DNA of 64,000 nucleotides from contig NC_087383.1 in NCBI RefSeq assembly GCF_963675165.1, positions 4,866,979-4,930,978 on the forward strand, read 5' to 3'. This document shows, one piece after another, positions 1-15,586 of this stretch. This DNA is from Halichondria panicea (Eukaryota > Porifera > Demospongiae > Suberitida > Halichondriidae). The notes beneath the pieces were generated by a model. The model did no database searches. It had not been told where the DNA came from and saw only the letters and a program-made list of their open reading frames with translations. The number at the start of each line of letters is the position of its first letter. The first letter of the stretch is position 1. The position numbers were made by a program, and so were the translations under genes.

Positions 1-3000
1 GATTGGTGTGGATTGAATGGGAACCGCTGTGAATTCGGAGTCATATACATTCCGCCTTGTGCTGTACCACCAATGTTAGTTCCATTCATTAGCTGCAACT
101 GCTGAGCATTCTGAGGTCTGTAGGTATGCAGTGCCGGCATTCGAAGTGCTTCGGTGTTTCCAAGTGATGATTGATTTGCTTCTTGTCCTATTCGCTGTAG
201 CACGTTCATATGTGAGAGTTGCCTATTTACAGGCGGATGTTGGCTGAGCATCTGTTGATGGTAAAGGGCACCCTGCAAACTCTGCTGTGAGAGAGCTGGT
301 GTGTGTGGAGTGTTACCAATAGGATTATGTTGCCGCAAATTGAGCAAGTGTTGCTGTGAAGCTTGAGCCTGAAGCATCTGTTGTTGTTGTTGAAGCACTC
401 GTTGCTGAAAAACAGCTTGCTGTTGTGAGGATGAGAGTGACTGCTGGATTGTGGGATGCTGATAAAAACTGTTTATCTGTGACAGAGCTGGTACAGTCCC
501 CATTTGTTGCTGTTGAATCAACGAAGACCCTGTAGGGAGTGAGACGTTGCTATATTCCTGAGAGGCTTGTCGCACATGGCGCGCCAAGGAACGTGATCCA
601 TCCTGGACAAGGTGTGTTGTATGGTTACCACCCACATTAGACTGGTGGTGAGGAGACAACATAAGTTGATGTTGAGAGTCCTGTGTATTCTCAGGAGAAT
701 GATGCAGCGCAAGTCTAGGGCTCTTGTGCGGGGAGAGAGAACTGACATTCAATTGAGGTGACGGCTGTTTAGTTGGATAAATTGGTGGTCCAGTGTGAGG
801 TGATGGTTGTTTAGTTGGATAGGGTGGTGGTCCAGCGTGAGGTGATGGTTGTTTAGTTGGATAGTTTGGCGGTCCAGCGTGGCTAAGCTGTTGTGGGTGG
901 GACAGGTGATTCGACATATTGTGAGCAGGATGTGGGACGTGGTGGGACATCGAGTGGGGGGAGGGGGAATGAGTGTGGTGGAACCCAGGTGCTGTTAAAT
1001 TAGAATGAGGTGATGAAGTGTTTCTTTGATGTGGAGTCAGCTGTGCTGTTAAGTTCCGTGGAGATATGTGCTGTTGTGAAATTTGTTGTAAGTCGTTAGA
1101 CGGACCATACCCTGGGGTGAACTGCTGCTGACTGGATCCATATTGCAGTGACTGAGACGGACTATTCCAGTGTTGTCCTGATGTGTGCTCATGAGGCATT
1201 CTTGCTGGTGTGTTCGTGTTATCACCTGTTAATGAAGAAGCGTGCATGCTAGTTTCTTTTTGCGGCGGATTTTGCTTAGGTCTAATCTGTTCCCTTAAAT
1301 GTTCATTACCCGTTCTAGATGGTGTTATGTCGAGCTTTTCAGGATTAGTTCTCATCAAAGAATCTTCTAGAGGGAAATTTCTGTTAGATATGGAAATGTC
1401 AGTGGGAGTAACAACTTTTGCTAAGCGAATCTCAGGCGTTTTAGTTAGAGCTAATGGGCTAGACTTAATACTGGTTGCACTGGACTGGTTGTCATTGCGT
1501 TTTAAAGCGACTCGAGGTGAGTTGACCACATTGTGCAGTTTCAGCTCCATATTCCTAATGCTCTGCGGTGTAAGCTGTTCGGGTTGTGAATACCTCTCAG
1601 CCCTACTTTTTTGTGAACTTCTTTGTGAACTCTCAATCTCCATCTTCTCAACAGTAGCATCTTCTTTCGTTTGCATACTATGGTTGACCCTGCCCGGGAA
1701 ATGCTTAGTATCGATTTCAGCACAGTTAACAATCGGTTGGTGTCTGGTAACGGTTTGACTGTTGGTTCTACTTATTGTTGGTGTCGGATGAGGAGTGTGC
1801 ACATGTCTATGAAAGGCGGGGGCAGGATAAGACAGTTTGGGCATCTTGCTCACAGGCCAGTCTCCAACAGTCCACTAAGGAAGGAGGTAGTATGGTATAG
1901 CAAAGGTGAGTACTAAGTAGTGCATGTAGAGTACAGTGTTGCAAGGTACAGGTGATGTACGATGTGTATGCACATTGTACAAATTGTAGTTAATGTTTGC
2001 TGTAAAGTGTATCTCAGGGCAAGCAAGTAATACCATTACCTGGGCAAGCTTGTTGTTGGGTGAATCGATAGCCTTCATCATGTCAGTGTGAACCTCAGAG
2101 GATGTCCGCTCAATCTGCTGTCGAGTTGCCATCTCGTTACTATAGTCACGAACAGAGTGATAGAGATCTGTGAAGGGAAGGTTGGGAAGATTATTGGCCG
2201 AGGACACATTTTTGTTTTGCTGTTATTTTGAATCATAGGGACAGTCGGAAAACGACACATGAATTGCCTGTTCTAAAATTACCCGGACAGTTTTCAAAAT
2301 TAAATTTGGTGTCCGGTACAGATATTAATTGGTACAGATATTAATTTTACAAATACACATGTACATGTAAATGCACAGTTGCGTATACATGGTACTACCT
2401 GCTAGCAGAGAGGCGGCCCAGACTTGCAGTCTCTTATCAGGAATCCTAGTGGAGAGCTGAATCGCTGGGGAAGCCATGTCCTGGGCCTCCTGTGAGCAGA
2501 GCATGTGACGCATAGATAGCACACGTGCATGTACATGTTGAAAGGTGTGTGTAACACTTAATACTACCAACAAATTTAAGTTGTAAGGTACAGAGTACAA
2601 TACGTTAGGCACTACATGTATTATATCTGATTACATGAATTCGCACATGTATGTTATTTGGAAAAGAGAGAAGTTAACAGTGCAACAAGACCGTACACTA
2701 CACAACATTGGTTACAGCTAAACAGTGACTACTAGAGATTTAGATCAGAAAACATGCAACACAGTTGTCAAACAAACGGAAGTGACAGTATTATGTAATA
2801 AAGACTACGCAAGAAACTCGCTAGCCAGCTCTCCTACCTTGACATTTCCCAGGGCCATAAATATCTGTCCTAGGATGATCAGAGAGCAAGATGTCAGTTT
2901 CCCCAGGTCGTGTTTGTTGGCAAGCAGCATGGCCTCCCGTACTTGGCACCTACATGTAGGGTAATGACTGATAATGACGTACAGTACATGCTGAAGTTTA

Positions 3001-6000
3001 CTTAACACACTGCACATGTGTGTATATGACTAATGTACATGTAACTTGAATGTGCATATTTTATTCGCCTAGTTACTTAGACTGCATATACATTGTACAC
3101 TGTACTTCACTGAAAATGTACATATAGGAATTTGAGTGTAAAAGGTAAGAATGGGATATGAGCTGCTTCGAGTTCCTGCTTTAAGGAAGCACTAGAACGA
3201 GTACTGACTAGCCACAGCAAAGAACCTCTCTTCCTACCCTAAAACTACACACACACTCTTTAGCTTCCTCCAGTCATCCTTGTAAAGTCCCTGCCCCCAC
3301 AGACATGCACCCACACATATCCCCCAAATACAAATCTTAAGTATACATCGTACCTTTAGTTAAAGAACAATTCATAAACTGCACACAATCTACTGTGCGT
3401 GCAATTTGCTTACTTTGCGTCGTGTATCTTTCTCCTGGTGAACTTGTAGAGTCCCTGGGTATAGCTGATGGCTGCCTTGATGTGACAATTTGGGGAGTCG
3501 GAGGACAGGGCCTGCAGGGATGGTCACGTTAAAGTACACTGTGAGAAGTCCATGGCATATGCATTCCTCTTTATAATTATGGCTCACAAGAGTGGAAAAT
3601 GATCAACTGGTGAAAAACACGTGTTGGCAGAGCACAGCTTAATAATTATGATAACACGAAGTTGCTGAACATTCGGAAATTACTTAAATGACAGTGTACA
3701 TGTGTACGTACTAAAACTGAAAAACTGAGGTTCAACTATTGACTGCAAAAAAGCATACACTGCGGCCAGTGCAGTAACACTGTAATCATAATACGTACAT
3801 ACATGTACATGGTATGTGTACACACTGTAGACCTAGCATTAAGTATAGACAGGCCTGCATTAGGTTGGTAAGCTCTGAGGTGTGGTCAGAAGTGGACTTC
3901 ATGTACGCTACTGCCAAGTTCACTGAGATGAGCGAGCAGAGGTCTCCATCGTTGGTGTGCTGGTGGTGTGTGGATTGTAATGGGGAGGGGCATAAATCTG
4001 CTCGTCAAAAATACAAAATACAAATATGAAATGAGTATACACGTATAATAAAAGTAAAAGTTACAAGCACATTACCTGTAGCTTTGTACATATGCAAGCT
4101 ACTACAAAATACCATACACACACATGTACATGTACATGTATGCTGGACTAATTACAGCAAGTCTGTACAAGTACCTTTAGCGCAGTTTGGAACTGTTGAA
4201 TGGCTCTGTGACTGTCATCAGTAGCCAGAGCATAGTGGCCCTGGAGCATAAGACAAAGATCATCAAAGCAAGAACTGAATATATATCCTCTGTATACGAG
4301 TCACCACTAGGCCTCACTGAAAACGTAGCCTTAGCCAACACTGATAATCGAATTCCACACTCACCAGTAAGGTGTGAAGGACAGCTTTGTGTGAGTAGAC
4401 CAGCTGAGGGTGACCGTGGCACACGGAGATGACCTCGTGGAGCTGCAGGAAGTTAGTATTGCACCTACTGATTCACTCTACCCGTATTGGCATGTGACTG
4501 TGCGTATGTAGTTTTCTTATCCTTCCCTGCATGGTTACGATAGCCTAGCTCGTGTCATGTACAATTATGTGTTAGTGGCATGCTCATACATGTACAGTAC
4601 GTAATATCCGTCCCTACTCAAAAGTAATGTACATGTGCATGTACAGTCACCTAGCAACACAACATGTGCATGTATTATGGGCACTTTGTCTACTATGAAA
4701 ACAGAAAGTACCCATTATTGAATTCCAAGGTACATGTACTTGTATGTGAAGGTAAAAGATAACCATCCTGACCTTTTCACCAGCTGCTACTGTTTTCCCT
4801 TGCATGAGTAAGCTGGAGATGATATGCTCCAATACATGAGCTCTCAGGATACACATCACACTGGAGTCTGTAGATGAAAGACATTTTGTACTGAGAGATG
4901 TGCTGTGTACAGTTGTGTGTGGATGACGATACTGTTACAGTAGGCAAAATAGAGCACTGTATTAGCTAGTGCTTAACAGTACCAACATTCAATGTGCTTC
5001 TGTTGCGTGCATTTACAAATATACAATTAAAACTTCGAGTCTGAAGTACTTGTACATGCATGTACATCATAAACTAGCACAACTCAATGGCCAAGAGCTG
5101 GTCGAAATGAAGTACCTTCTTTGTGTAGATTGATGAGCTGCAGTGCCTTGTCAGCATATCCAAGAGCCTTGTCGGAGAAACCTCCATAAACGGAGTGCAC
5201 CACACACAACTGGAACAGGGACGAGAACAAGCAATAACGTACTGACATACAAACTTGCCATACTAGCGATTGCACTGCAGAACGCCACAATTTTATGCAA
5301 AAATGATAATGCACCGGCACTCCCACACACTATACATGACTATATAAATGATACATTAATTGTGTACACTTTTTACTACGTACCAGGTACACCATTACTA
5401 AAGTTTGTTCTTTAGTGATCCATTGAAATGAGTCGGGTGATTGAGGGGAGTGACCTGACTGGTCGTTCAGTGGCTCTCTCTCCGAACTAAACACTTTGAC
5501 CTGCTGCTGAAGTTGCTTTAAGTGTGGCTTTGCAGCTTTCATCTAAAAGGAATACATGAACACAATGAAGTGGCCGATCCATGTCCAGACCAAACATGAA
5601 AATACAGTGTACAGCACCTGCACATGTATTATCATTCCATCTAAACAAATTCATGCTACTATCCCATGAATGTATACATTTACACAACTACATGTACAGT
5701 ACATGTACTGTAGTGTACACTGTACGAACCTCACCTGGCCAGCTATTAGTAGATGTGCAACCTGTACAATCTGATAGAAGGCATTTATGATACCCTTGTT
5801 GTTGCCATGGTAACTGTCCTTTAGGGAACTGGTGACGTTTAGTACTTCACTGGCTTCCATGTAGTGGTGGTTTGTAAGGAGAAACTGCACATGAAGTATA
5901 TAATGTAATGATGAGGCAATACAAAGGTTTTATCATAACTACATTGTAAGGTTTATCATAACTAACAAACATGCATGCATTTTTGCGCAAGTTCACTGCA

Positions 6001-8213
6001 CAAGCACAAAGACTACCAGAACTTACCGCTCCCTTGTACAACAAGCACAGCAATCTGTGAAAGGAGAGATGCATTCAATACACCACTTACTGGTACATGA
6101 TATATAATCATGTAGATAGTAGCATTAAGACGAGTGTTGTATACACACAACACTCGTCTTATACAGGCACAAGCCCAAGGGTGTATATACAACACGATAA
6201 TTATGTGTTTTACACGACAACCCTTTTCCAAATTATACTTGCAGGTTATGTGACTGTGTAAAATTAACATTGTAGGCCTGTATGACTTTTATTACAGGCT
6301 TGTTACCTTGACAGCACGAAATACATTACAGTCTACAACTGTACTTGCAGTGTTACAGCAATAAACTCTGACCTTGTGTATGTAGCATTGACTTGACTGG
6401 CATACTCAATACACCTGTCTAAAGTACTCAGGACAGAATTCTCATCTTTCTCTTGCATGTGAATGTCTGCCAATTGAAGAAGGAGCCTGCATGTAAGAGT
6501 GTGCACAAGTGTCTCTTACATGTATACTTACATCTGGACTGTGGGTTCAATTAATTCGTTACACTGCAATACAAGGGCTACGATCTGCTAACACTACATT
6601 GGTCTAGGATTTATTAGGACAACTGCCCTACAATGAACATCCAGGGAAATGTTTGCCAGAACAGTAAGTGGCTTAGCAGAGAAGTTAAACAACTACAGAG
6701 GCTCTGAACATATCTAGAATACATAACTTGTACACATTATAATTACATGTACAGTGTAATGCTGCACGGAGGTAACCAGGGTGTCATACAGGGGAGGGGG
6801 AACTGGCTCCAATCCCCCCCCCCTAAAATGTGCATCCAGCTCCTAGTTGTACGACTGGGTTTCCATAGCTGGCAATGTTACATACTAACAGGGTATCGAA
6901 ATAACAGTTTTAACCTTTTTTTTAGCAAAATGTTCTGGGTTAGCTTCAAAATCTTGTATGACACCCTGGACTAACGATTATGGTTATAGGCTTGTCAGCC
7001 AAAGCAAACAGATACACAATAAATCTAAGCAATACAGTATCGTAACTTACCTAACATTCCAGTACGGGTGTCTGGTAGAAATCTCCAGACGGTTTCGGAG
7101 CAAACTCTTGGCCTGATAGAGACCGTTCTGCTCCACCATGATACGTGCTGCCAGTGAAGAGGCCTCAAATGAGACATCATGGAGGTTGCTAGCTGACTGA
7201 GATATTAGCATCTGAAACGAAGGGGACTGGTAAGTCAGAGCAGTATGTGCATGGTAATATTATTTCTCCTTTCATATATGCGTCACTGTACATGTACCAA
7301 TGCCTACCCCAACCGACACGCACACTCTCACCTGTCAATCACTCCTTCCTCACACTACTACATGCTGTATGTATGTATGTCTGTACACGCTACACCAAAC
7401 CCCCTCCCTACACACTCTCACCCACTATGCCTGTCTGTACACGCTACACCAAACCCCCTCCCTACACACTCTTACCCACTATGCCTGTCTATACACGCTA
7501 CACCAAACCCCCTCCCTACACACTCTCACCCACTATGCCTGTCTATACACGCTCCACCAAACCCCCTCCCTACACACTCTCACCCACTATGCCTGCCTGT
7601 ACACGCTACACCAAACCCCCTATCCACACACTCTCACCCACTATGCTTGTCTGTACACGCTACACCAAACCCCCTCCCTACACATTCTCTTACCGCCCTG
7701 TCAAGGTGCTGCCGAGCTTCTACCACATTATTAGTGTGATGATACAGTACTAGACCTAGTTGCAGTCTGACCCGGGCCTCTATTCGAGTGGAAGGACACA
7801 GAGTGAGGGTTGCTAGGAGACAGCGGACTGATTCAGAGACAAGGGGTGGAGTTTGATGGAGGTGGTGCTCTGAAATGGCCAGTAGCTGTGTGATGGTAGG
7901 GCTGTGAAGGATGTGGATGATGTAGAGAAAGTCAGTGTATAATATGAAGTTTGTGTGTGTTTATAAAAGGAATGAATGTGTAGTAAGTATCATACTATGG
8001 ATCACATAATTATTACAGCTCAACTAATTTTTCTCAGGAAAGGCATGCTTAATCACGAAAATAATAGTGAGAGTTTAGGAATGCATTCATAGCTAGTACA
8101 CAGATAAAATATACTACCCAGTTGGGAAGTACGCCTAGCTACTAGTTGTATGAATATTGACACACAAAACACTAGAACTGGACTTACTCATCATCGAGAT
8201 CCGATTCTGCCAT
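1..8213 (-). CDS. MAU2: MAU2 (SCC4) sister-chromatid cohesion factor, TPR protein with giant low-complexity tail; 3' end beyond window
   Basis: MAU2 binds NIPBL/SCC2 and loads cohesin onto chromatin. Exons I could phase: 8213-8188, 7901-7694, 7211-7051, 6486-6373, 6054-6027, 5884-5735, 5542-5384, 5209-5116, 4867-4773, 4442-4365, 4240-4175, 3959 to about 3822 (this donor is uncertain), 3511-3414, 2949-2838, 2489-2399, 2167-2040 and 1874-1. The first 16 give about 582 residues, close to the usual length of about 610. They contain family stretches such as RIEARVRLQLGLVLYHH, DVSFEASSLAARI, ITKEQTLVMVYL and LTSCSLIILGQIFMALGN. The last exon joins in phase 0 (KLAQ|WTVGDWP, where the family ends around a WTDG-like motif). 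It then stays open for 624 more codons to the window edge, very rich in Gln, His, Pro and Ser. The start was chosen because the short first exon reads MAESDLDD and splices in phase. Neighbour AK6 is divergent. Confidence 0.93.
756..881 (-). repeat. Three tandem 42-bp coding repeats in the MAU2 tail
   Basis: Units begin at 756, 798 and 840. On the minus strand each encodes a 14-residue unit of the type AGPPxYPTKQPSPH, varying at one or two positions. The period is a multiple of three, so the frame is kept. This is visible directly in the sequence. Confidence 0.9.
6776..6969. mobile_element. MITE, CAGGGTGTCATACA family, in a MAU2 intron
   Basis: The left end reads CCAGGGTGTCATACA and the right end TGTATGACACCCTGG, an inverted pair. 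The interior contains a run of C and a stretch near AACAGTTTT...TTTTTAGCAAAAT that recurs in the element at 30804-30966. I see no clear target-site duplication. Confidence 0.7.
7381..7690. repeat. 54-bp minisatellite, about 5.7 copies, in a MAU2 intron
   Basis: The unit starts CTGTACACGCTACACC and ends near CACCCACTATGC, and repeats every 54 bases from 7381 with few substitutions. Because 54 is divisible by three, all three plus-strand frames stay open and give Pro/His/Tyr-rich open frames. These lie antisense within the intron between the 7901-7694 and 7211-7051 exons and are not considered genes. Confidence 0.92.
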
Positions 8214-8715
8214 TATCCTATAAAACGTATCAGCACACGTCTCTGCTGAGCAAGATGGACCAGTCTATGCTGGAACATGTAGCTACACGTACAATTATAT
8301 TTATAAATACTGTTACACACGAATCATGTATGGTGACCCTATGCCTAGCGCCTAGCCTCTATCTGAATGGTGTGCACCATATAAAAGAGCCAATGTAAAA
8401 TTCTATTGTAAACATTTCAAAATAATAATGGACTGCCATCACAGCTAGCTAGACCTACATTCTTATAATTTACCCGACCTTGTCCTGAGAGCTTGGCTGG
8501 CACCTGTACTGTATCTATCCTGTGGCAGCTTTACAGATCTAGTTCAATTTTTCAGATCGAGTTTTTTAAAGTTTTCTGATAAATGGAACATCACAGATAG
8601 TTGAGATCTTTGTTGCCTCCAAACCACGTGGACTAGACTAGCATAAATTACAGTAATTTATAGTATCAAGAACTCTTGAAGTATCTATGAGACTACATGT
8701 AAACTAGAAAAAGAA
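8214..8715. promoter_or_regulatory. Intergenic spacer between divergent MAU2 and AK6
   Basis: About 500 bases separate the two start codons. The genes point away from each other, so this is the likely shared promoter. I see no TATA box at a convincing distance and no open frame with family character. Confidence 0.5.
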
Positions 8716-10566
<1,851 letters not shown>

Positions 10567-12353
10567 TGGTGGTGTGAGTTTGTCAATAATAAATTTATAA
10601 TGGTGTTATAATTATGTGTTATCAAAGTTAGTATATTTTTGAGATTGTTAGTGGAAAATTCTACACCAATTTCGTACCGTGTCTGTTCTTATAGTTAAAT
10701 AAATGCCGTGGTAATTTAAGGTATATAGGTGGTGATGCAATCATGTACATGTACATGTATAAAATCACGGTATAGGAGAACGGTATGTCATTGTTTCAAC
10801 CATAATGTAGTTACTACTCTTAGACTCGAGGTCATTTTTTACTAGGAAAGTTATCGTTAACGGAGTCCACAGTAAATGCAAATTTACTTTCCGCCCCGGC
10901 CTGCCTCCTCTGGCGTATCTACTGCCAACAGTCGGTACGCCATTGCTCTCGCCCAATTGAATCCATGTTTTTAATGGTGTTAAGTGAATAAGCATTTTCA
11001 AAACATCTACGTAGTGCTAGAAATTGCATTTTGGCCAATTTTAAGGTTTTGAAAACCTTGTGCAAGAATTATTTGTTTATGGAGATTACGATTTCAATAA
11101 GGATTGTAAGCCTTGAATTAAGGTTGGCAAACTGCTAAGTAGAATAGCTAACAGAGTTTGAAGAGACTTCAATGGCCAGAGAAAAGTAGAGATAACTCGT
11201 GAACGAAGCTTTATTTTGCAAGTCCACTCATTAAATCAATAAAACTTTGCTATAAGCCTATACAAGTTCTTACCTACACTTTAGTTGGAACTGCTATCAC
11301 GTACCTTGCATGATGGCCATGGTAGTCTCTTCACAAACTCGTGCGTAGCAAAATCTGCTACGTACCTTATTTATAGTGGTGATATACACACAAACACTAC
11401 TTTATACCTCGGTGCGCATGCGCATATCGAGGCATAATAATTAGACTTACAATTAATTGAAGTAATTAGCGTACCCTGCATAGAACGTCTTCTTAGGAGG
11501 GATTTAGTACCTCAAGGAAACTGTTATCACCCATATCTCCTGAACCACGACAGATATTTTGTGGATGTGTTCCCAACCGCACCTGCTACACTCCTCCAAG
11601 CTTTGTGACGTGTCGACTTACCTGGGCATGGTTCCTGTTTACGGGCCAACCATTGGACAGACTCCTCCCATTTCTGGCATCTGTTGTGGTTCGGGAGAGG
11701 GATTGTGTGTAACCTGGGTATACTATAATTATATCCAACCTTTAAAATCATTGTTTAGTTTTATTTTTATTTCCAATAATGCAGCTGAGACACATTGTTT
11801 TTGCTGCTGGCATGCATGACATTCCTCAAATTCAAAAACTATAGATGTTTATGCTTTGTAGCATAGTGAAGTGATTCAGTGTTAGCTAGTACCGTGCGCT
11901 ATCATGCACTGAGTAAGTTAAGTGAGTACAGATATATGTACGTATTGCGGTTTTTCTGTTTTAAGTTGAGCACGGGACTTGTGACACACATTGATTTTTT
12001 GCGATGTCCCACATGAATTTGCTTAATCAATTAGAGTTGGTTATTGTCTGAAAATCCACTGAAGTTTTCAAAATTTATGGGCAGTATAAGTTGTTGTTAT
12101 AATGACAGTATAGTTGCTCATTCCAAAGATGTTGCGAATGTAAAGCAGCAAACAGTAGCCTGAAATACAGTGTTTATAGCAGCTGTGGTTAGCATTCTTT
12201 TGCGTGTATGTTATATTTTATAGGAATTTAAGTTGCCACCAACCCCATGACAAACTGACTGTTCAGTTCTCTATAAGTTTGCAAGAATCTTATAAATATT
12301 ATTATATAGACCTATTAAATAAATAATTTGCATGTAACGATATCTATAGAGTA
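10567..12353. other. Intergenic region without a recognised gene
   Basis: AT-rich spacer between AK6 and the first cadherin-like gene. Short open frames on both strands show no family pattern or plausible splice structure. A weak inverted pair (GTTTGAAGAGACTT near 11155 and AGTCTCTTCACAAAC near 11327) may be an old element. A TATAAATA-like stretch lies about 60 bases before the next start codon. Confidence 0.6.
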
Positions 12354-15219
12354 ATGTTAAGAAGAATCAAAGGCATATACTTGTGTATTCTTGTGACCGT
12401 GATTGGTGAGATCTCACTTGATACTTCTGATTTGTTAATAAACTGTTAAAAATGTGCACAGGTTCACAATGTCTCCAGTTCAATGTGCAGAACACTGGAA
12501 ATGTGTATCAGTTCTATTCTCCTGAAAACACTGGTGGTGATGGAGTATCGCTGGGTGATGTGACATGCACTGAGGATGGTGGTGCTAATCTTACTGGTCC
12601 TGTCACATATGCAGTGCTACAGCCAGTATCCGTACCATTTGTTCTTAATGGTAGTACTGGAATGCTTACTCTTAAAACTGGAGAGATTTTGGACTACGAA
12701 CAAACCCAACAGCATATATTTGACGTATCCTGTTCTTATGATTCTGAATCATCTATCAATGCAACAGCTAGTGTCACGTTCTTAGTTGAACCTGTGAACG
12801 AGTTTAAACCTGTTTTTAGTGATGTCTCTCTTCAAGTTACCGTCACAGAGCTAACCCCAATTGGCATGGTCTTAGTTGCAAGAGATTCTTCCGGTACTAG
12901 ACACTACACTGTGAGTGATGAGGATAGCGGACCAGATGGAGAACTACGATTCTTACCAAGTTCAGCAAACCCACCAGAACTTGATCAAGATTTCAGTTTG
13001 AGTACGAATGGTACGCTAACTCTAAATCAAATAATCGAACTTGATACCGGAGTAACCGCAGTTAGACGTGTGACGTACCAAATAAGGGTTTGTGATGGAA
13101 ACCGTGTGGAAGCAGATTGCCCATCTTTAGATGTTGTATTACTTATCAGATCAGACAATGACAATCTTCCGATGTTTGAGCAAGACGAGTACACTGTTAC
13201 CGTATCTGAGTCAGTCCCCATTGGTACTAGTTTGATCACTGTGGTGTGTACTGATGCTGACCGCAATGGTGTGAGAGAATTTAGTGAGTTTGCCGTTGAA
13301 CAGCCCAATGCCCCAGTACACATACTTATTAATGGATCTATATTTCTCAAAGACAGTCTTGATTTTGAGAATTCTTCTGTTGTGACGGTTACTTTAGTCT
13401 GCTTAGATAGTGGTGGCTTTCAAGATAATGCAACATTGATGATCACTGTAACACCAGAAAACGATGGTGTCCCCAGCTTCAGCAGAACTCTCTTTGAATG
13501 TAATGTTTGTCGACTAGCAATCATTAGCGAAGAAATTTGTGAAGTTCAAGCAATTGACACTGATAATGATGTAATCACTTACACATTATCTGGACCAGGT
13601 AGTGAAAACTTTCAGATCAGGCCAGACGGTGTGTTAGTATTAAATGATATAGTTTTTGTTGCCGAAGGATCTTTCTTTGACCTCACGGTCACTGCAAGCG
13701 ATGGACTATTTAATACCAGCACAAATGTGAGACTTGCTGTCGACTGTTTGCTGTCCATTCCCGAGATCATCATTGTAGCAGTTTGTGGTGTGGTCTTGAT
13801 TTTAGTGGTGATCATTGTCACTGTCATATGCTGCTACTGTTGGTAAGTACTTGATGACTAATTGTGTTAACTTCCTTATTGTGTAAACGGGTACTATTCC
13901 CATGGTTTCAAGCGTTCCATTGTTCCGTGGTTCTAAGCATTCCATGGCTAATTTTAGCGAATTTGTAATTAACGCTAAATTAAGTACGCACTGATAATAA
14001 AACGCATTTATAAATCTCAAAAAACTTGTATAATGTACTTTTGTATGAAACAGAGTATGCTAAGCAAGCTAGCCCTTTTTTCATCTTTATCTGACTCAAA
14101 CTTTCCATTTTTTTTATGTGCTAATGAATTTGCTACAAATCTGCCAAAATTAGTACCTTAAAAATTTGAAAACGCTAAAATTACTACCCGTCTATAATAG
14201 TAGCCAGTGAGCAATCTTATCATAGTTGCCATCTTGTTTAACTTTGCAGGCTCAATATGCACTACAAATCTGAGGACGGACTCTTTGCAAGAAGTGACGA
14301 CATGGCTTCACGCAATCAAGAGCAACTAAATTCGATACGCTCAGTCCCACAGCAAGAAACAATTTTCTCTACTAATGGTCACATACACTTATACACACTC
14401 TGGTTCATGTTTTAATTATGTTCCTCTTTATTTCGTACATACAGATACTATTAAAGAGGTGTCCATCGAAATAGAAAATGTCCATTACTTAAGCGTCCAA
14501 AGTGGTCACACCAAACAAAAATATGTTGAGACTGCAGATGATCAAGAATACACCACTGTGACGTTTAAAAAGCAGAGCGAATACAAGAAAGGTATTTCAA
14601 TGTGTGCATCCATCCTGGGTCGTTCATTGTCCTGTTCTTTATGTTGAGCCCAGCATAAATAATTATTTAGGCAACTGAATACAAATGCAGTTAACAAGCA
14701 GTACTGAGTCAATTTCCATGCATCCCTACAGATAGTGACGGTGACGGTTTGTCAATTGAAGTTGAAAATATAAAGTACGCAAGTTACTCACAAAGTCTTT
14801 CAAGTGAGTGTTGTAGTGCATTGTGCATCTCAATAATACTTAAGTTATTGATTGACTTTGTAAACAATTTCTGAATAGGCAACACCCAGCCGATAGAATT
14901 AGTTGCTTCTGAAGAAGAGAACTCCACTGCAGGTGCTGTCAGTAATTCCAGCGCTAAATGCACTGCTGCTATTGTGGACCTCAGCGACCATGACTATGCT
15001 ACTGTCCTGCCCAAAAATCTGAGGAACTATCGATCCTTTGCCACAGAAGTTGAAGGTGATTTGATGATATCATGCACTTTCCCTGTAGTAATATTTATTC
15101 CACAGTGATGCATTCCCCTGTTATAACAATTTATGTATTATGTCATTGTTGGCATTTCTCTTGTTGCAGAGACCATTGATACTGAAACTAACTTGGAAAA
15201 TGTGACAGTTGTGTGTTAA
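12354..15219 (+). CDS. Cadherin-like receptor 1, tail with multiple YxxV motifs
   Basis: Predicted type I membrane receptor of 668 residues. Exons: 12354-12405 (signal peptide), 12462-13842 (whole ectodomain plus membrane span), then five tail exons 14250-14377, 14445-14591, 14732-14803, 14879-15055 and 15170-15219. The ectodomain contains about four cadherin-type repeats. Linker motifs include DNDNLPMF and the acidic loop SDEDSGPDGELRF, but calcium sites are partly degenerate. A hydrophobic helix (IIIVAVCGVVLILVVIIVTV) precedes a Cys-rich juxtamembrane stretch. The tail carries VHYLSV (fits the ITIM consensus), KYVET, EYTTV and DYATV. The signal exon is almost identical to that of receptor 2, and the ectodomain is almost identical to that of receptor 3. 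Ligand and function are unknown; adhesion or self-recognition is inference. Confidence 0.85.
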
Positions 15220-15586
15220 GATAGCAAGAAGGTGCCAGTTGATTCACAAAGAGAATATTAGTTAATTGCATTGTAGAGTTAGTGTTACAATCACCACGAA
15301 TAATAACTCACACTGTGCTGAGTAATGATATAAATGTGTATTGTTGTCTAGTTATAGAGTATAGCTGTGTTATGTTTTTTTTACATGAAATTTGTCTACT
15401 TTTGAGGATTTGTGTTGTTATAATGACAGTAGTGCATGCATAATTATTTGTTATTATTGATAGTTAACTATTTTTATGCATCAAAATTAAAGAGACCAAC
15501 CCATGAAAAAGCTTACTGCTCAGTAACTTTGAAAGATAAAATAGTGATCTTAATAGTTATCTGCATGCATGTAAAGATCTAGAGTT
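15220..15586. other. Short spacer between receptors 1 and 2
   Basis: Only 367 AT-rich bases separate the stop of receptor 1 from the start of receptor 2, so this must hold the 3' UTR of one and the promoter of the other. No other feature was seen. Confidence 0.5.

Noticed and set aside
1210-1916. Plus-strand frames of 182 and 81 codons
   Set aside because: Antisense shadows of the Gln-rich MAU2 last exon, whose minus-strand frame is open throughout and in phase with the TPR exons.
7245-7753. Three overlapping plus-strand open frames of 144-168 codons
   Set aside because: They are the three frames of the 54-bp minisatellite inside a MAU2 intron; no start context, splice signals or homology.
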